Shown here piece after piece: positions 52,660 through 61,004 of a DNA stretch of 64,000 nucleotides. A program made the position numbers and the translations under genes. The notes beneath the pieces were generated by a model that was given only the letters and a program-made list of their open reading frames with translations, made no database searches and was not told where the DNA came from. Numbering within the stretch: the first letter of the stretch is position 1; every line of letters begins with the position of its first letter. Source of the stretch: Hyphomonas atlantica corrig. (GTDB lineage: Bacteria > Pseudomonadota > Alphaproteobacteria > Caulobacterales > Hyphomonadaceae); NCBI RefSeq assembly GCF_000682715.1, contig NZ_AWFH01000001.1, positions 1 through 64,000 of the forward strand, read 5' to 3'.

Positions 52660-53769
52660 CTAGTCGTAAACCACCACGCTCCGAATGCTTTCGCCCGCAT
52701 GCATCAGGTCGAACGCATCATTGATCTTGTCCAGCTTCATGACGTGGGTGATCATCGGGTCGATCTGGATCTTGCCGTTCATGTACCAGTCGACAATCTT
52801 TGGCACATCCGTGCGCCCTTTCGCGCCGCCAAAGGCCGTGCCGCGCCAGTTGCGGCCCGTCACCAGCTGGAACGGCCGTGTGCTGATTTCCTTGCCGGCC
52901 TCGGCCACACCGATGATGACGCTCGTGCCCCAGCCGCGATGGCAACATTCCAGCGCCTGACGCATCACATCCGTATTGCCGGTACAATCAAAGGAATAGT
53001 CCGCCCCACCATCGGTCAGCTCCACAAGGTGCGCGACCACATCGGCGGTTTCCTTCGGGTTGACGAAATGCGTCATGCCGAACTTCTCGCCCCACTCTTT
53101 CTTGGACGGGTTGATGTCGACACCGACAATCATGTCCGCCCCGGCCATCTTCGCGCCCTGGATCACGTTCAGCCCGATGCCGCCGAGGCCAAACACGACG
53201 ACATTGTCGCCAACCTGAACCTGCGCCGTGTTCACCACCGCGCCCACGCCCGTTGTCACGCCGCAGCCGACATAGCAGGCCTTGTCGAAGGGCGCGTCGG
53301 TGCGAATTTTCGCGACAGCGATTTCCGGTAGCACGGTAAAGTTCGAAAAGGTCGAACAGCCCATATAGTGATAGATCGGCTGGCCCTTATAGCTGAACCG
53401 CGTCGTGCCATCCGGCATCAGGCCCTTGCCCTGCGTCGCGCGGATCGCCGTGCAGAGATTGGTCTTGCCCGAAAGACAGCTTTTGCACTGGCGGCACTCC
53501 GGCGTGTAGAGCGGGATCACATGGTCACCCGGCTGCACGCTCGTCACGCCCGGGCCCACTTCGCGCACAATGCCCGCGCCCTCATGGCCCAGAACGCTCG
53601 GGAAGATGCCTTCGGAATCGAGCCCGTCCAGCGTGTAGGCATCGGTGTGACAAATGCCGGTCGCCATGATCTCGACCAGAACTTCACCCGCTTTCGGGCC
53701 TTCCAGATCGAGTTCGACGATTTCCAGCGGTTTCTTGGCTTCAAAGGCGACAGCAGCGCGCGTTTTCAT
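52660..53769 (-). CDS. frmA: S-(hydroxymethyl)glutathione dehydrogenase (class III alcohol dehydrogenase)
   Basis: 369 aa. It oxidises S-hydroxymethylglutathione to S-formylglutathione with NAD; FghA then releases formate. Catalytic-zinc Cys in [20 protein letters not shown], the structural-zinc Cys group (C in [17 protein letters not shown], about 92-108), the NAD-binding motif [19 protein letters not shown], and class III residues are all present. A LysR gene is divergent, and the start codons are 93 bases apart. Confidence 0.95.
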   Translation of the reverse strand: MKTRAAVAFEAKKPLEIVELDLEGPKAGEVLVEIMATGICHTDAYTLDGLDSEGIFPSVLGHEGAGIVREVGPGVTSVQPGDHVIPLYTPECRQCKSCLSGKTNLCTAIRATQGKGLMPDGTTRFSYKGQPIYHYMGCSTFSNFTVLPEIAVAKIRTDAPFDKACYVGCGVTTGVGAVVNTAQVQVGDNVVVFGLGGIGLNVIQGAKMAGADMIVGVDINPSKKEWGEKFGMTHFVNPKETADVVAHLVELTDGGADYSFDCTGNTDVMRQALECCHRGWGTSVIIGVAEAGKEISTRPFQLVTGRNWRGTAFGGAKGRTDVPKIVDWYMNGKIQIDPMITHVMKLDKINDAFDLMHAGESIRSVVVYD

Positions 53770-53810
53770 GAGGGAACTCCATTCAGTTTGCCTGCCATAC
53801 TACTCTTGCG

Positions 53811-53846
53811 AATTCAGCGATAAAGTAGGTAATTCGAAATTCATTG
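53811..53846. promoter_or_regulatory. Possible LysR operator between frmA and the regulator
   Basis: The 93-base divergent gap contains the AT-rich, partly symmetric segments GAATTC (53810-53815) and AATTCGAAATT (53831-53841). This is where a LysR-type regulator would be expected to bind. There is no perfect T-N11-A box, so this is a position-based suggestion. Confidence 0.3.
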
Positions 53847-53862
53847 TTGCAGGATTGGGATA

Positions 53863-54759
53863 ATGCGCGCGAGCTGGGATGGAATCGAGGAATTCGTGGC
53901 CGTGGCCACCTGTATGGGCTTCAAGCCTGCGGCCCAGATGCTGAATGTGTCGACGTCTCACGTCAGCCGCGCGGTCACCAAACTCGAAAACGCCATCGGC
54001 GCACCCCTGCTCTATCGCACGACGCGGAAAGTTTCCCTGACAGATACGGGCCGCACTGTGCTCAGCCAGTGTGAAGCGCTGATCCGCGCGCGCGACGAAT
54101 TGTTCGCAGTCGTGGGCGGAAACACCGAGCCTCAGGGCGAACTCAAGATCACTTGCTCGACCTCGCTTGGCGAGCGCTACATCTCGCCGATCGTCCGGCA
54201 ATTCTGTCAGGACTATCCAAAAGTCGAGATCACACTGGATTTGTCGAATCGACTGGTAGACCTGATCGCCGAGGGATTTGACCTTGCCATCCGAACTGGC
54301 CAGCTGGAAGATTCCCGCCTGATCAGCTCTCGCGTGGCTAGGCGGCAATTCCTGGTCTGCGCTGCCCCAGCCTATCTTGCCGCCAACGGCACGCCGGACC
54401 GGCTGGATGATTTGAAATCCCACAATTGCATCATCGGCTCATCCAGCAGCTGGCGGTTCCGGCACGGCGGCCAGCATGAAACGATCCGCCCACGGGGAAA
54501 TCTGAAATGCAATTCCGGCGCGTCCGTGCTGGATGCGTTGCTGGCAGGCGCAGGTATCGGCCAGCTGCCTCTCTTCTATGTCGCGCCGCATCTTGAAAGC
54601 GGTGAGTTGGTGGAATTGTTCGCAGACCTCCGCCCGGAGCCCGAACCCATCTGGGCCGTCTACCCGCAGGCCAGACACCTTCAGCCCAAGGTACATTTGC
54701 TGGTTGATCGAATCCGCGCCGAGCTACAGGCGAGTTTTGAAACCGGCGGCACTCAGTAG
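53863..54759 (+). CDS. LysR-family transcriptional regulator
   Basis: 298 aa. N-terminal winged helix-turn-helix: FKPAAQMLNVSTSHVSRAVTKLE (split) and APLLYRTTRKVSLTDTGRTVL. The effector domain (90-290) is normal in length. Divergent from frmA, so it probably controls glutathione-dependent formaldehyde oxidation, with formaldehyde or S-hydroxymethylglutathione as possible signal; this is inferred from position. AGGA lies 9 bases before the ATG. Confidence 0.92.
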   Translation: MRASWDGIEEFVAVATCMGFKPAAQMLNVSTSHVSRAVTKLENAIGAPLLYRTTRKVSLTDTGRTVLSQCEALIRARDELFAVVGGNTEPQGELKITCSTSLGERYISPIVRQFCQDYPKVEITLDLSNRLVDLIAEGFDLAIRTGQLEDSRLISSRVARRQFLVCAAPAYLAANGTPDRLDDLKSHNCIIGSSSSWRFRHGGQHETIRPRGNLKCNSGASVLDALLAGAGIGQLPLFYVAPHLESGELVELFADLRPEPEPIWAVYPQARHLQPKVHLLVDRIRAELQASFETGGTQ

Positions 54760-54763
54760 GCGA

Positions 54764-55552
54764 TCAGGAACACGCGCTGGCATGGGCTTCAAATTCGCCC
54801 ATGCGGGACAGTTTCGGCCCGTCACTGTGCATGTCGCACCGGTCCACACTGACATTCCCGTCTTCCAGCCGCACCAGATTGAAGGATGGCGGCTCAGCTC
54901 GCAGGCGCACAGACAATGTGCCTGACGATACGGCGAGATAACATCCATTTGCGCGCTGGCGCAACGTGACGGATGGTGTGTGGACGTGCCCTGTCAGCAA
55001 CATTTGAACATGGCTCGCCGCAACCTTGTCAGAGGCGCGCCTGCCCCGACGTGTGCGCGTGCGCAAGGGCGCGCCCGGCAGGGAATGGAACGGATGATGA
55101 CAGGCAATCATCTTCAGCGCGGCGTCAGATTCAGCCGCGCGAATGATCGCCTCATCCAGATCATCCAGATTGACCGTCCCCTCGGCCCAGTTGCGCCGCA
55201 CCTGCCAGCCACGCGCAGTGTTGAGCCCAACTGCGATCGCTTCACCGGCCTCTGCCACATCGAACAAGTCGCTGAACAGGCTCTTGAACCGCTTGAACGG
55301 TTCAGCCGCGCGAGCAGCAAGATTGAACATGGGTGTGTCATGGTTTCCGGGCACGACCAGCTTTGGCAGATCGAATTGATCAAGCCAGGTCGCCGCAGCT
55401 TCAAATTCAGAACGCTTTCCCCGCTGGGTCAAATCCCCACACAGGACCAGCATGTCAGGCCCCGCCTCTTCGATACAGGCCGCGGCTTCGGCAATGGCCC
55501 GATCATCTTCGGCGCCGAAGTGAACGTCGGAAATCTGTGCAATCAGGGTCAT
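54764..55552 (-). CDS. Metallophosphoesterase
   Basis: 262 aa. Calcineurin-like motifs in order: ISDVHFG (D-x-H), LCGDLTQRG (GDxxxxG), VPGNHDTP (GNHD), CHHPFHSL and LTGHVHTPSV (GHxH). It belongs to the CpdA/DevT-like small phosphodiesterase group, which may cleave cyclic nucleotides or phospholipid headgroups. The ATG overlaps the stop of the lipid kinase-like gene (ATGA, 55549-55552), so the two are one operon. Confidence 0.92.
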   Translation of the reverse strand: MTLIAQISDVHFGAEDDRAIAEAAACIEEAGPDMLVLCGDLTQRGKRSEFEAAATWLDQFDLPKLVVPGNHDTPMFNLAARAAEPFKRFKSLFSDLFDVAEAGEAIAVGLNTARGWQVRRNWAEGTVNLDDLDEAIIRAAESDAALKMIACHHPFHSLPGAPLRTRTRRGRRASDKVAASHVQMLLTGHVHTPSVTLRQRANGCYLAVSSGTLSVRLRAEPPSFNLVRLEDGNVSVDRCDMHSDGPKLSRMGEFEAHASACS

Positions 55553-56427
55553 TGGGACAGATCAGGCACGAAAATCTTGACCGCAGAATCCACACGCTGG
55601 AACTGAACCGGGGACGCCATTTCACGCAGCTCCCCATCCAGCGTCAGGCTGATGCGGTCCTTCTCGGAATTGGCGACCTCGATTTGATCCGCCAACAGAA
55701 GATCAACGTCCTCGGCATTCCGCCAGCCGTCTACCAGCATCTCAATGCCAATTTTCGCCAGTCCGAGCAGACCTTCCGGGTCGACGCTCGCAACTTCCAG
55801 CTTGCCCGGCGTGTCAGCATTGATGTTCACCGTCACGGCAGTCGATTTGCGCAGGGTTTGTCCCGGCACCTTCCAATGCAGGTTTGAGCGCAGAGCCAGC
55901 GCCGAAGAATCATGCACAATCTCCGCCGCTTCCATCAGATTGCCTTCGCGCAGCGCTTCGCGGGTCTGGGTGAAGCGTGTCATGTCGCCCATCATCGCGG
56001 CCACGAAAAAGCGCGGACCGCCGACAATCTCTCCGCAGGGCATCGGCCTGACACGTCCGCCCTTCAGGGCCGCGTCCATGAGCGTTTCCCAATCATAATC
56101 GCCGCCCAGTGCGCGGGTCGGCAGCATGTTCATTGTTCCGCCCGGCAAGGGCAGGATGGCCGGACCTGTCATGCCGGCATGCGACAGGGCGCAGGCGATT
56201 GTCCCGTCTCCCCCCCAGACGATCAGCGTGTCCGGGTCGTCGGCCAGGGCGTCTTCTACATGCACCGGCAGATCGCCCTCCCCGGCCACATGGAGTTTTG
56301 CTTCATCCGGCAGGCCGGAAAGCTTGGCGCGGATCAGGTCTGCCGCGTCTGCGGGCGTGCTGCCCGATTGCGGGTTGATCACACACGAAACGCGGCCCAG
56401 CCGCGAGAGAGTATCTGTTGGAACCAT
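55549..56427 (-). CDS. Diacylglycerol/lipid kinase family protein
   Basis: 292 aa. The NAD-kinase-like fold has the INPQSGS motif near the N-terminus, WGGDGTIACALSHAG (glycine-rich ATP motif, about 70-84) and ILPLPGGTMNMLPTRALGGDYDWE (GTxN site). It lies upstream of a metallophosphoesterase and overlaps it by 4 bases. It may phosphorylate diacylglycerol or a sphingoid-type lipid. The AUG is 85 bases from divergent dapB. Confidence 0.9.
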   Translation of the reverse strand: MVPTDTLSRLGRVSCVINPQSGSTPADAADLIRAKLSGLPDEAKLHVAGEGDLPVHVEDALADDPDTLIVWGGDGTIACALSHAGMTGPAILPLPGGTMNMLPTRALGGDYDWETLMDAALKGGRVRPMPCGEIVGGPRFFVAAMMGDMTRFTQTREALREGNLMEAAEIVHDSSALALRSNLHWKVPGQTLRKSTAVTVNINADTPGKLEVASVDPEGLLGLAKIGIEMLVDGWRNAEDVDLLLADQIEVANSEKDRISLTLDGELREMASPVQFQRVDSAVKIFVPDLSQ

Positions 56428-56512
56428 GCGCTATAAACGCTCCACACGAGAAATTTGTTCCGCGCGCCCGCGCGCCTCTCGCCCTGACGGAAAAGCCCGC
56501 TATAAGGGCGCG

Positions 56513-57346
56513 ATGACTGATCTATCCCCTTCCGATTCGATGCGTGTCGCCGTGGCCGGAGTGGCAGGCCGCATGGGCCGCCAGCTGGTTGGCGCAGCGC
56601 TGGACGCTGGCCTCACCGTAACAGGCGGCAGCGAGGCCCCGGCGTCTGAATTCCTGGGCAGTGATATTGGCGAGCTTGCCGGGCGTCGCCTGCTGGACCT
56701 GAGACCCGCAACCGATCCGGTGGCTGCGGCCAGCAATGCGGATGTCTGGATCGATTTCACACGCCCTGCCGCGACGCTGGCGGCGCTCGATTCCCTGAAA
56801 CACACCAGTGTCCGCGCCGTCATTATCGGCACAACCGGCTTTTCCGACGAAGAAGAGGCGGAAATCGCAGACGCGGCCAAGACGCTGTCCATCGTGAAGG
56901 CAGGCAATTTCTCTGTCGGCATCAATTTGCTGCAGGCGCTCACCCGTATGGCCGCCGAACGGCTCGGGCCGGGCTGGGACATCGAAGTCCTGGAAACCCA
57001 TCACCGCCGCAAGGTGGATGCGCCCTCTGGCACGGCGTTGATGGTGGGCGAAGCGGCCGCAGCCGGTCGCGGCAAACCGCTGTCGGAATTACGCGCCGCG
57101 CCTTATGACGGCCCGGATGCCAAGCGCCGCGCGGGCAGCATCGGCTTCGCCGTTCGCCGCTCTGGCGGGGTTATCGGCGAGCATGAGGTGAGTTTTGCCT
57201 CCGATATGGAAATCCTGTCGCTCAGCCATACTGCCATTGATCGCGCCGTGTTCGCACATGGCGCATTGGGCGCTGCAGCATGGGCCGTGCGCCAGGATGC
57301 CGGCCTTTACGACATGGACGATGTGCTGGGGCTTTCGGGCAACTAG
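56513..57346 (+). CDS. dapB: 4-hydroxy-tetrahydrodipicolinate reductase
   Basis: 277 aa from ATG 56513; a longer frame extends over the divergent neighbour and is not credible. It reduces hydroxy-tetrahydrodipicolinate in lysine and diaminopimelate synthesis. The nucleotide motif VAVAGVAGRMGRQLV, TGFSDEEEAEI, NFSVGINLL and the active-site EVLETHHRRKVDAPSGTALMVGE are present. The two-gene PTS unit follows after 98 bases on the same strand. Confidence 0.95.
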   Translation: MTDLSPSDSMRVAVAGVAGRMGRQLVGAALDAGLTVTGGSEAPASEFLGSDIGELAGRRLLDLRPATDPVAAASNADVWIDFTRPAATLAALDSLKHTSVRAVIIGTTGFSDEEEAEIADAAKTLSIVKAGNFSVGINLLQALTRMAAERLGPGWDIEVLETHHRRKVDAPSGTALMVGEAAAAGRGKPLSELRAAPYDGPDAKRRAGSIGFAVRRSGGVIGEHEVSFASDMEILSLSHTAIDRAVFAHGALGAAAWAVRQDAGLYDMDDVLGLSGN

Positions 57347-57444
57347 ATGGGCTACCCAGTCGCCCAGCAGCTGAATCAGGGTTGACGCTCCTGTTCGCAG
57401 TGGCAGCATGACAAGTTCGTAAAGTTTAATAGCCGGAAACGCCC

Positions 57445-57849
57445 ATGATCGGAATTGTGGTTGTCAGCCACGGAAAGCTTGCCCGCGAACTCGTCGCCGC
57501 GACAGAGCATGTTGTCGGCGAACAGGACCGATTCCGTTCGATCTCCATAGAGGTCGAGGACGATATCGAAGCGCGCCGCGACCAGATCCGCGAAACGGCG
57601 AAATCCTGCGACAATGGCAAGGGCGTCATCATCCTGACCGACATGTTCGGAGGCACGCCGTCAAATCTCGCCATGTCGGTGATGAATACCGGCAATGTTG
57701 AAGTGCTCTCCGGCGTTAACCTGCCCATGCTGATCAAGCTGGCGGAAGTGCGCGGAGACCTCTCCCTGAAAGACGCCGCCAAGGTTGCCGCAGAGGCCGG
57801 GCGGAAATACATCAATATCGCTTCTGAACTTCTCACAAAGTCGAATTGA
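57445..57849 (+). CDS. PTS EIIA component, mannose family (PTS-Ntr type)
   Basis: 134 aa. The EIIA-Man fold with the phosphorylatable His9 in VVVSHGKLA, then LTDMFGGTPSNLA and LSGVNLPML. In alphaproteobacteria this protein forms a regulatory phosphorelay with HPr, PtsP and often HPr kinase. Overlaps HPr by TGATG (57847-57851). HPr kinase normally sits just upstream in the class, but here dapB does. Confidence 0.93.
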   Translation: MIGIVVVSHGKLARELVAATEHVVGEQDRFRSISIEVEDDIEARRDQIRETAKSCDNGKGVIILTDMFGGTPSNLAMSVMNTGNVEVLSGVNLPMLIKLAEVRGDLSLKDAAKVAAEAGRKYINIASELLTKSN

Positions 57850-58157
57850 TGCCCGACACCGAAACCGTCACCGCCAGCCAGCGCGCCACCATCGTCAACC
57901 GCAAGGGCCTGCACGCCCGCGCCTCCGCGCGCCTGTCACGCCTCGCGGGGGAATTCGAATCCCGCATCATCGTCTCGCATGAGGGCGAAACGGCGGATGC
58001 ACGCTCGATCATGGATCTCATGATGCTGGTCGCGCATACGGGCTGCGAAGTGGAAATCAACGCCGAAGGCCCCGACGCCGCCGAGGCCGTCACCGCCATC
58101 GCCAGCCTCATCGCCGACGGGTTCGGCGAACAGGGCGAAGCCGACACGATCTGCTGA
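57849..58157 (+). CDS. HPr family phosphocarrier protein
   Basis: 102 aa from ATG 57849; a TTG one codon earlier is possible. The active-site His22 is in GLHARASARL and the regulatory Ser53 in ADARSIMDLMML. It carries phosphate from EI to EIIA. It is cotranslated with EIIA and followed at 37 bases by the tmRNA promoter. A longer N-terminal leader (about 10 aa) than E. coli HPr is normal for the class. Confidence 0.93.
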   Translation: MPDTETVTASQRATIVNRKGLHARASARLSRLAGEFESRIIVSHEGETADARSIMDLMMLVAHTGCEVEINAEGPDAAEAVTAIASLIADGFGEQGEADTIC

Positions 58158-58170
58158 GGCACCTCCCCCC

Positions 58171-58199
58171 TTCCAACGCCCGCAAATCATCCCTATATT
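58171..58199 (+). promoter_or_regulatory. Promoter of the tmRNA gene
   Basis: TTCCAA (58171-58176) and TATATT (58194-58199) are spaced by 17 bases, and transcription would begin near 58206, just before the acceptor segment. The -10 is close to consensus; the -35 is weak. Confidence 0.45.
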
Positions 58200-58205
58200 G
58201 GTCCT

Positions 58206-58530
58206 GTCTTCGGACTATGGCGATAAACGCGCGTGTAATAAGCGGTTCGGACCCGGGGGCGGTACCCGGCGGCTCCACCACAAGCAGGCTCAGGCATTCA
58301 CCAGCCTGTTTCTGACGGGGCCGAAACAGGATCGACGGACGTGTAAAGACGATGCCTTCGCCGGATTGGGCCCCCTCAGAAGCCCAAATCAACATAGTTG
58401 CAAATGACAACTTTGCTGAAGGTGAACTGCTCGCAGCGTAAGCTGTGCTCGGATTACCGACTTAACTCCTTAGGCTTCAGACCCTAAGGCGGGGCCCGGA
58501 GGCGCCTGGCAACAGAAGCCTCCACTTTCT
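58206..58530 (+). ncRNA. ssrA: Circularly permuted two-piece tmRNA
   Basis: The acceptor segment comes first. It ends in CGGCTCC (58270-58276) plus ACCA (58277-58280), with a T-arm of stem CCGGG/CCCGG (58253-58257, 58265-58269) and loop GGCGGTA, as in alphaproteobacterial tmRNA. The coding segment begins GGGGCCG at 58317-58323, which pairs with CGGCTCC including the G-U third pair that alanyl-tRNA synthetase reads. The resume codon GCA is at 58400, after ATAGTT, and the tag reads ANDNFAEGELLAA to TAA at 58439-58441. Family knowledge: the spacer between pieces (58281-58316) is removed, giving two RNAs. Hairpins follow (CCTTAGG/CCTAAGG, about 58468-58489). Confidence 0.93.
58498..58530 (+). terminator. 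Terminator of the tmRNA gene
   Basis: GGAGGC (58498-58503) pairs with GCCTCC (58518-58523) around a 14-base loop, followed by ACTTTCT. The 3' end of the mature coding piece may be trimmed before it or include part of it. Confidence 0.5.
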
Positions 58531-58613
58531 CCCCTTCCCGAATGGCATGTGTCTGGCCAGTCCACACGATTGGCGATAGCGTTTCTGATGGAGCTTCAGG
58601 GGAGTTGGCCACC

Positions 58614-60230
58614 ATGAAACACGTATTCACTGCTGCGATGTCGGCGCTGGTCTTGTCGGCCTGTTCCCAAACCGTGGAGGATGCGCCCATGCCGGACAGC
58701 AAACCAGCGATCAGCTATGCCGCCGAAGGCTGGACCGCCAAATCCCTGCCGGAACTGGCCGAGGCCCTGAAGGCAGGCGAAATCTCGGCTGAGGAACTGA
58801 CCCAAGCCTATCTCGACCGGATCGAACAGGTCGACCGGAGCGGCCCCACGCTGCAGGCGGTCCTCACCCTGAATCCGGATGCGCTGGACGCGGCCCGCGC
58901 GCTGGACGCAAAGCGCGCAGCGGGTGAACCGCTCGGCGCGCTGCATGGCCTGCCTATCCTGATCAAGGACAATATCGAGACGGCCGACGCCATGCCCACC
59001 ACGGCCGGCGCGCTCGCCCTGAAGGACAATATCACCGGCCGCGACTCGCCCCTGATCGCGGGCCTGCGCGCGGAGGGCGCCATCATCCTTGGCAAGACCA
59101 ATCTCAGCCAGTGGGCGAACTTCCGCTCCAACAGCTCGATGAGCGGCTGGTCCGCCCTTGGTGGGCAAGTCCGTAATCCGCACATGCTGGACCGCAATCC
59201 CTGCGGCTCCAGTTCCGGCTCTGGCGCAGCGGCGGCTGCCTCACTCGCCGCGGGAACCGTCGGAACAGAAACCAATGGGTCGATTTCCTGCCCCTCTACG
59301 GTCAATGGCGTGGTGGGCTTTAAACCAACCGTCGGCCTTGTCTCGCAAGACTATATTATCCCGATCTCCTCCTCACAGGACACGGCAGGCCCAATGACCA
59401 AATCGGTCAGGGGCGCAGCGATGATGCTATCCGCGATGGCAACCGGAGATACGAGAACGGACTATGCCAGCGCTTTGGACGACGCCTCTCTTCAGGGCGC
59501 GCGCATCGGCGTGTTGCGCGGGGCAGAGGGCAGCAACGCCCTGATCCGGGAGCGCTTCCACGCGGCACTGGTCGATATGGAAGCGGCGGGCGCCATCCTT
59601 GTTGATATAGAAGATGTAGACATGCCGAGCGGCTTTTGGGGCAACGCGTTCGATGTGCTGAAATATGAGTTCAAGGCCACGCTGAATGCCTATCTGGCCA
59701 CCACGCCAGACGCGGTCACGACCCGCTCTCTTGCAGACCTCATCGCCTTCAACCAGCAAAATGCCGAAGCCGAATTGGCCCTGTTCAACCAGGATATTTT
59801 CGAACAATCGAACGCGATGGAGGGGCTCGAGTCAGACCGATATCGCGACGCCGTCGCCCTTGTGCAGTCGGCAACACGTGAGGAAGGCATAGACCGTCTT
59901 CTGGCGGAACATGACGTGATTGCACTGGTGGCACCGACCGGCCCCCTCGCCCCGCGCGTTGATCCGGTCAATGGCGATGTCTGGCCGGACTGGCCCGGCG
60001 CAGGGTTCATGGCGGCAATCGCCGGCTATCCGCACCTGACTGTGCCGATGGGAACTGCTCGCGGCCTGCCGGTCGGAATCTCGTTCATGGGCGGAAAGGA
60101 TCAGGACGCCACCATCCTCTCCCTTGGCTACGCCTATGAACAGGCCAGCAATGCCCGCGCAGAACCGCAATACTATCAGACGGCAGAGGACCTGCCGAAC
60201 ATCGCAAATGCCATGCGCCGCCCAGATTAG
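58614..60230 (+). CDS. Amidase-signature lipoprotein
   Basis: 538 aa from ATG 58614 (GGGGAG about 9 bases upstream). The signal peptide ends in LSAC (C17). Amidase motifs: catalytic Lys in LIKDNIETA, the GSSSGSGAAAAASLAAGTVG loop with cis-Ser, and nucleophile Ser in TNGSISCPS. These match the long, periplasmic amidases often paired with proline or aryl-amide hydrolysis. It is unlike the first amidase (22.8 kb) in the linker and has its own lipid anchor. It ends 3 bases from the convergent GST gene. Confidence 0.9.
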   Translation: MKHVFTAAMSALVLSACSQTVEDAPMPDSKPAISYAAEGWTAKSLPELAEALKAGEISAEELTQAYLDRIEQVDRSGPTLQAVLTLNPDALDAARALDAKRAAGEPLGALHGLPILIKDNIETADAMPTTAGALALKDNITGRDSPLIAGLRAEGAIILGKTNLSQWANFRSNSSMSGWSALGGQVRNPHMLDRNPCGSSSGSGAAAAASLAAGTVGTETNGSISCPSTVNGVVGFKPTVGLVSQDYIIPISSSQDTAGPMTKSVRGAAMMLSAMATGDTRTDYASALDDASLQGARIGVLRGAEGSNALIRERFHAALVDMEAAGAILVDIEDVDMPSGFWGNAFDVLKYEFKATLNAYLATTPDAVTTRSLADLIAFNQQNAEAELALFNQDIFEQSNAMEGLESDRYRDAVALVQSATREEGIDRLLAEHDVIALVAPTGPLAPRVDPVNGDVWPDWPGAGFMAAIAGYPHLTVPMGTARGLPVGISFMGGKDQDATILSLGYAYEQASNARAEPQYYQTAEDLPNIANAMRRPD

Positions 60231-60233
60231 ACG

Positions 60234-60905
60234 CTAGAGCAGGATCGTGCCCTTACCGTCCTTTTCCAGTGCGCGCTGATAGGAGGGATAGGCCCGCATC
60301 TGCTGCAGGAAGCGGTGCGCATTCGGATAGTTTCCGGCGTCCATGCCAGCCCGGTGCGCGGCCAGCTCCATCGAATACCCCATCACGATATCTGCTGCCG
60401 TCAACTCTTCGCCAGCGAACCATTTATGCTTGCCCAGCGCCTTTTCCGCCTCTGCCATGAACGCGCTCAGGCGCGGGCCGAAGAAGGCCTTGTCCAGGCC
60501 GCCCACCAACATCTTCGCCGCAGGCTTCAGGAAAAATGGCGCGCGGCTGGTCATCGCCATCATGACGAATTTGTTGGTCAGCAAGGGCTGGAAACTGCCC
60601 TGCGAGGCATGGAACCAGAACAGGTAATCTGCACGATTATCCGTCTCCGGCGCGGGGCGCAGGCGGCCATCATCATGTTTGTCCAGGATATAGTCGACAA
60701 TGGCATTCGTCTCGGCCAGCGTGACGTCACCATCGCTGATGCAGGGCGCAGTGCCGAGCGGTGACACGGCCTTGTATTCCGCCGGGGCCAGCCGCGTGTT
60801 CGGATCGCGGTCATACAGCTTCACCTCATAGGGCACCCCCAATTCCTCCAGCAGCCAGAGGATGCGGATGGATTGCGACTTTTCGAGATGATGCAGCGTG
60901 ATCAT
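60234..60905 (-). CDS. Glutathione S-transferase
   Basis: 223 aa, standard length. Thioredoxin-like N-domain starting MITLHHLEKSQSIRILWLLEELG, with SPLGTAPCISDGD and TLAETNAIVDYIL; C-domain with WFAGEELTAADIVMGYSMELAA. A Ser/Tyr-type GST of the cytosolic, possibly PgiB/beta-like group. Substrate unknown. It lies alone, convergent with the amidase gene. Confidence 0.91.
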   Translation of the reverse strand: MITLHHLEKSQSIRILWLLEELGVPYEVKLYDRDPNTRLAPAEYKAVSPLGTAPCISDGDVTLAETNAIVDYILDKHDDGRLRPAPETDNRADYLFWFHASQGSFQPLLTNKFVMMAMTSRAPFFLKPAAKMLVGGLDKAFFGPRLSAFMAEAEKALGKHKWFAGEELTAADIVMGYSMELAAHRAGMDAGNYPNAHRFLQQMRAYPSYQRALEKDGKGTILL

Positions 60906-61004
60906 GGATTGGCCCCTCAGCCCAATATTGGAAACAGGAAGGACTGTAGGTCGCGGGGCGACCGCGTCCAGCTTTCCCTTGCGCAGGGGCGATGAATTTC
61001 CGCG

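Noticed and set aside
58108-58410. Open frames of 100 aa and 69 aa across the tmRNA gene
   Set aside because: They overlap conserved tmRNA elements and the tag frame, and have no ribosome site.
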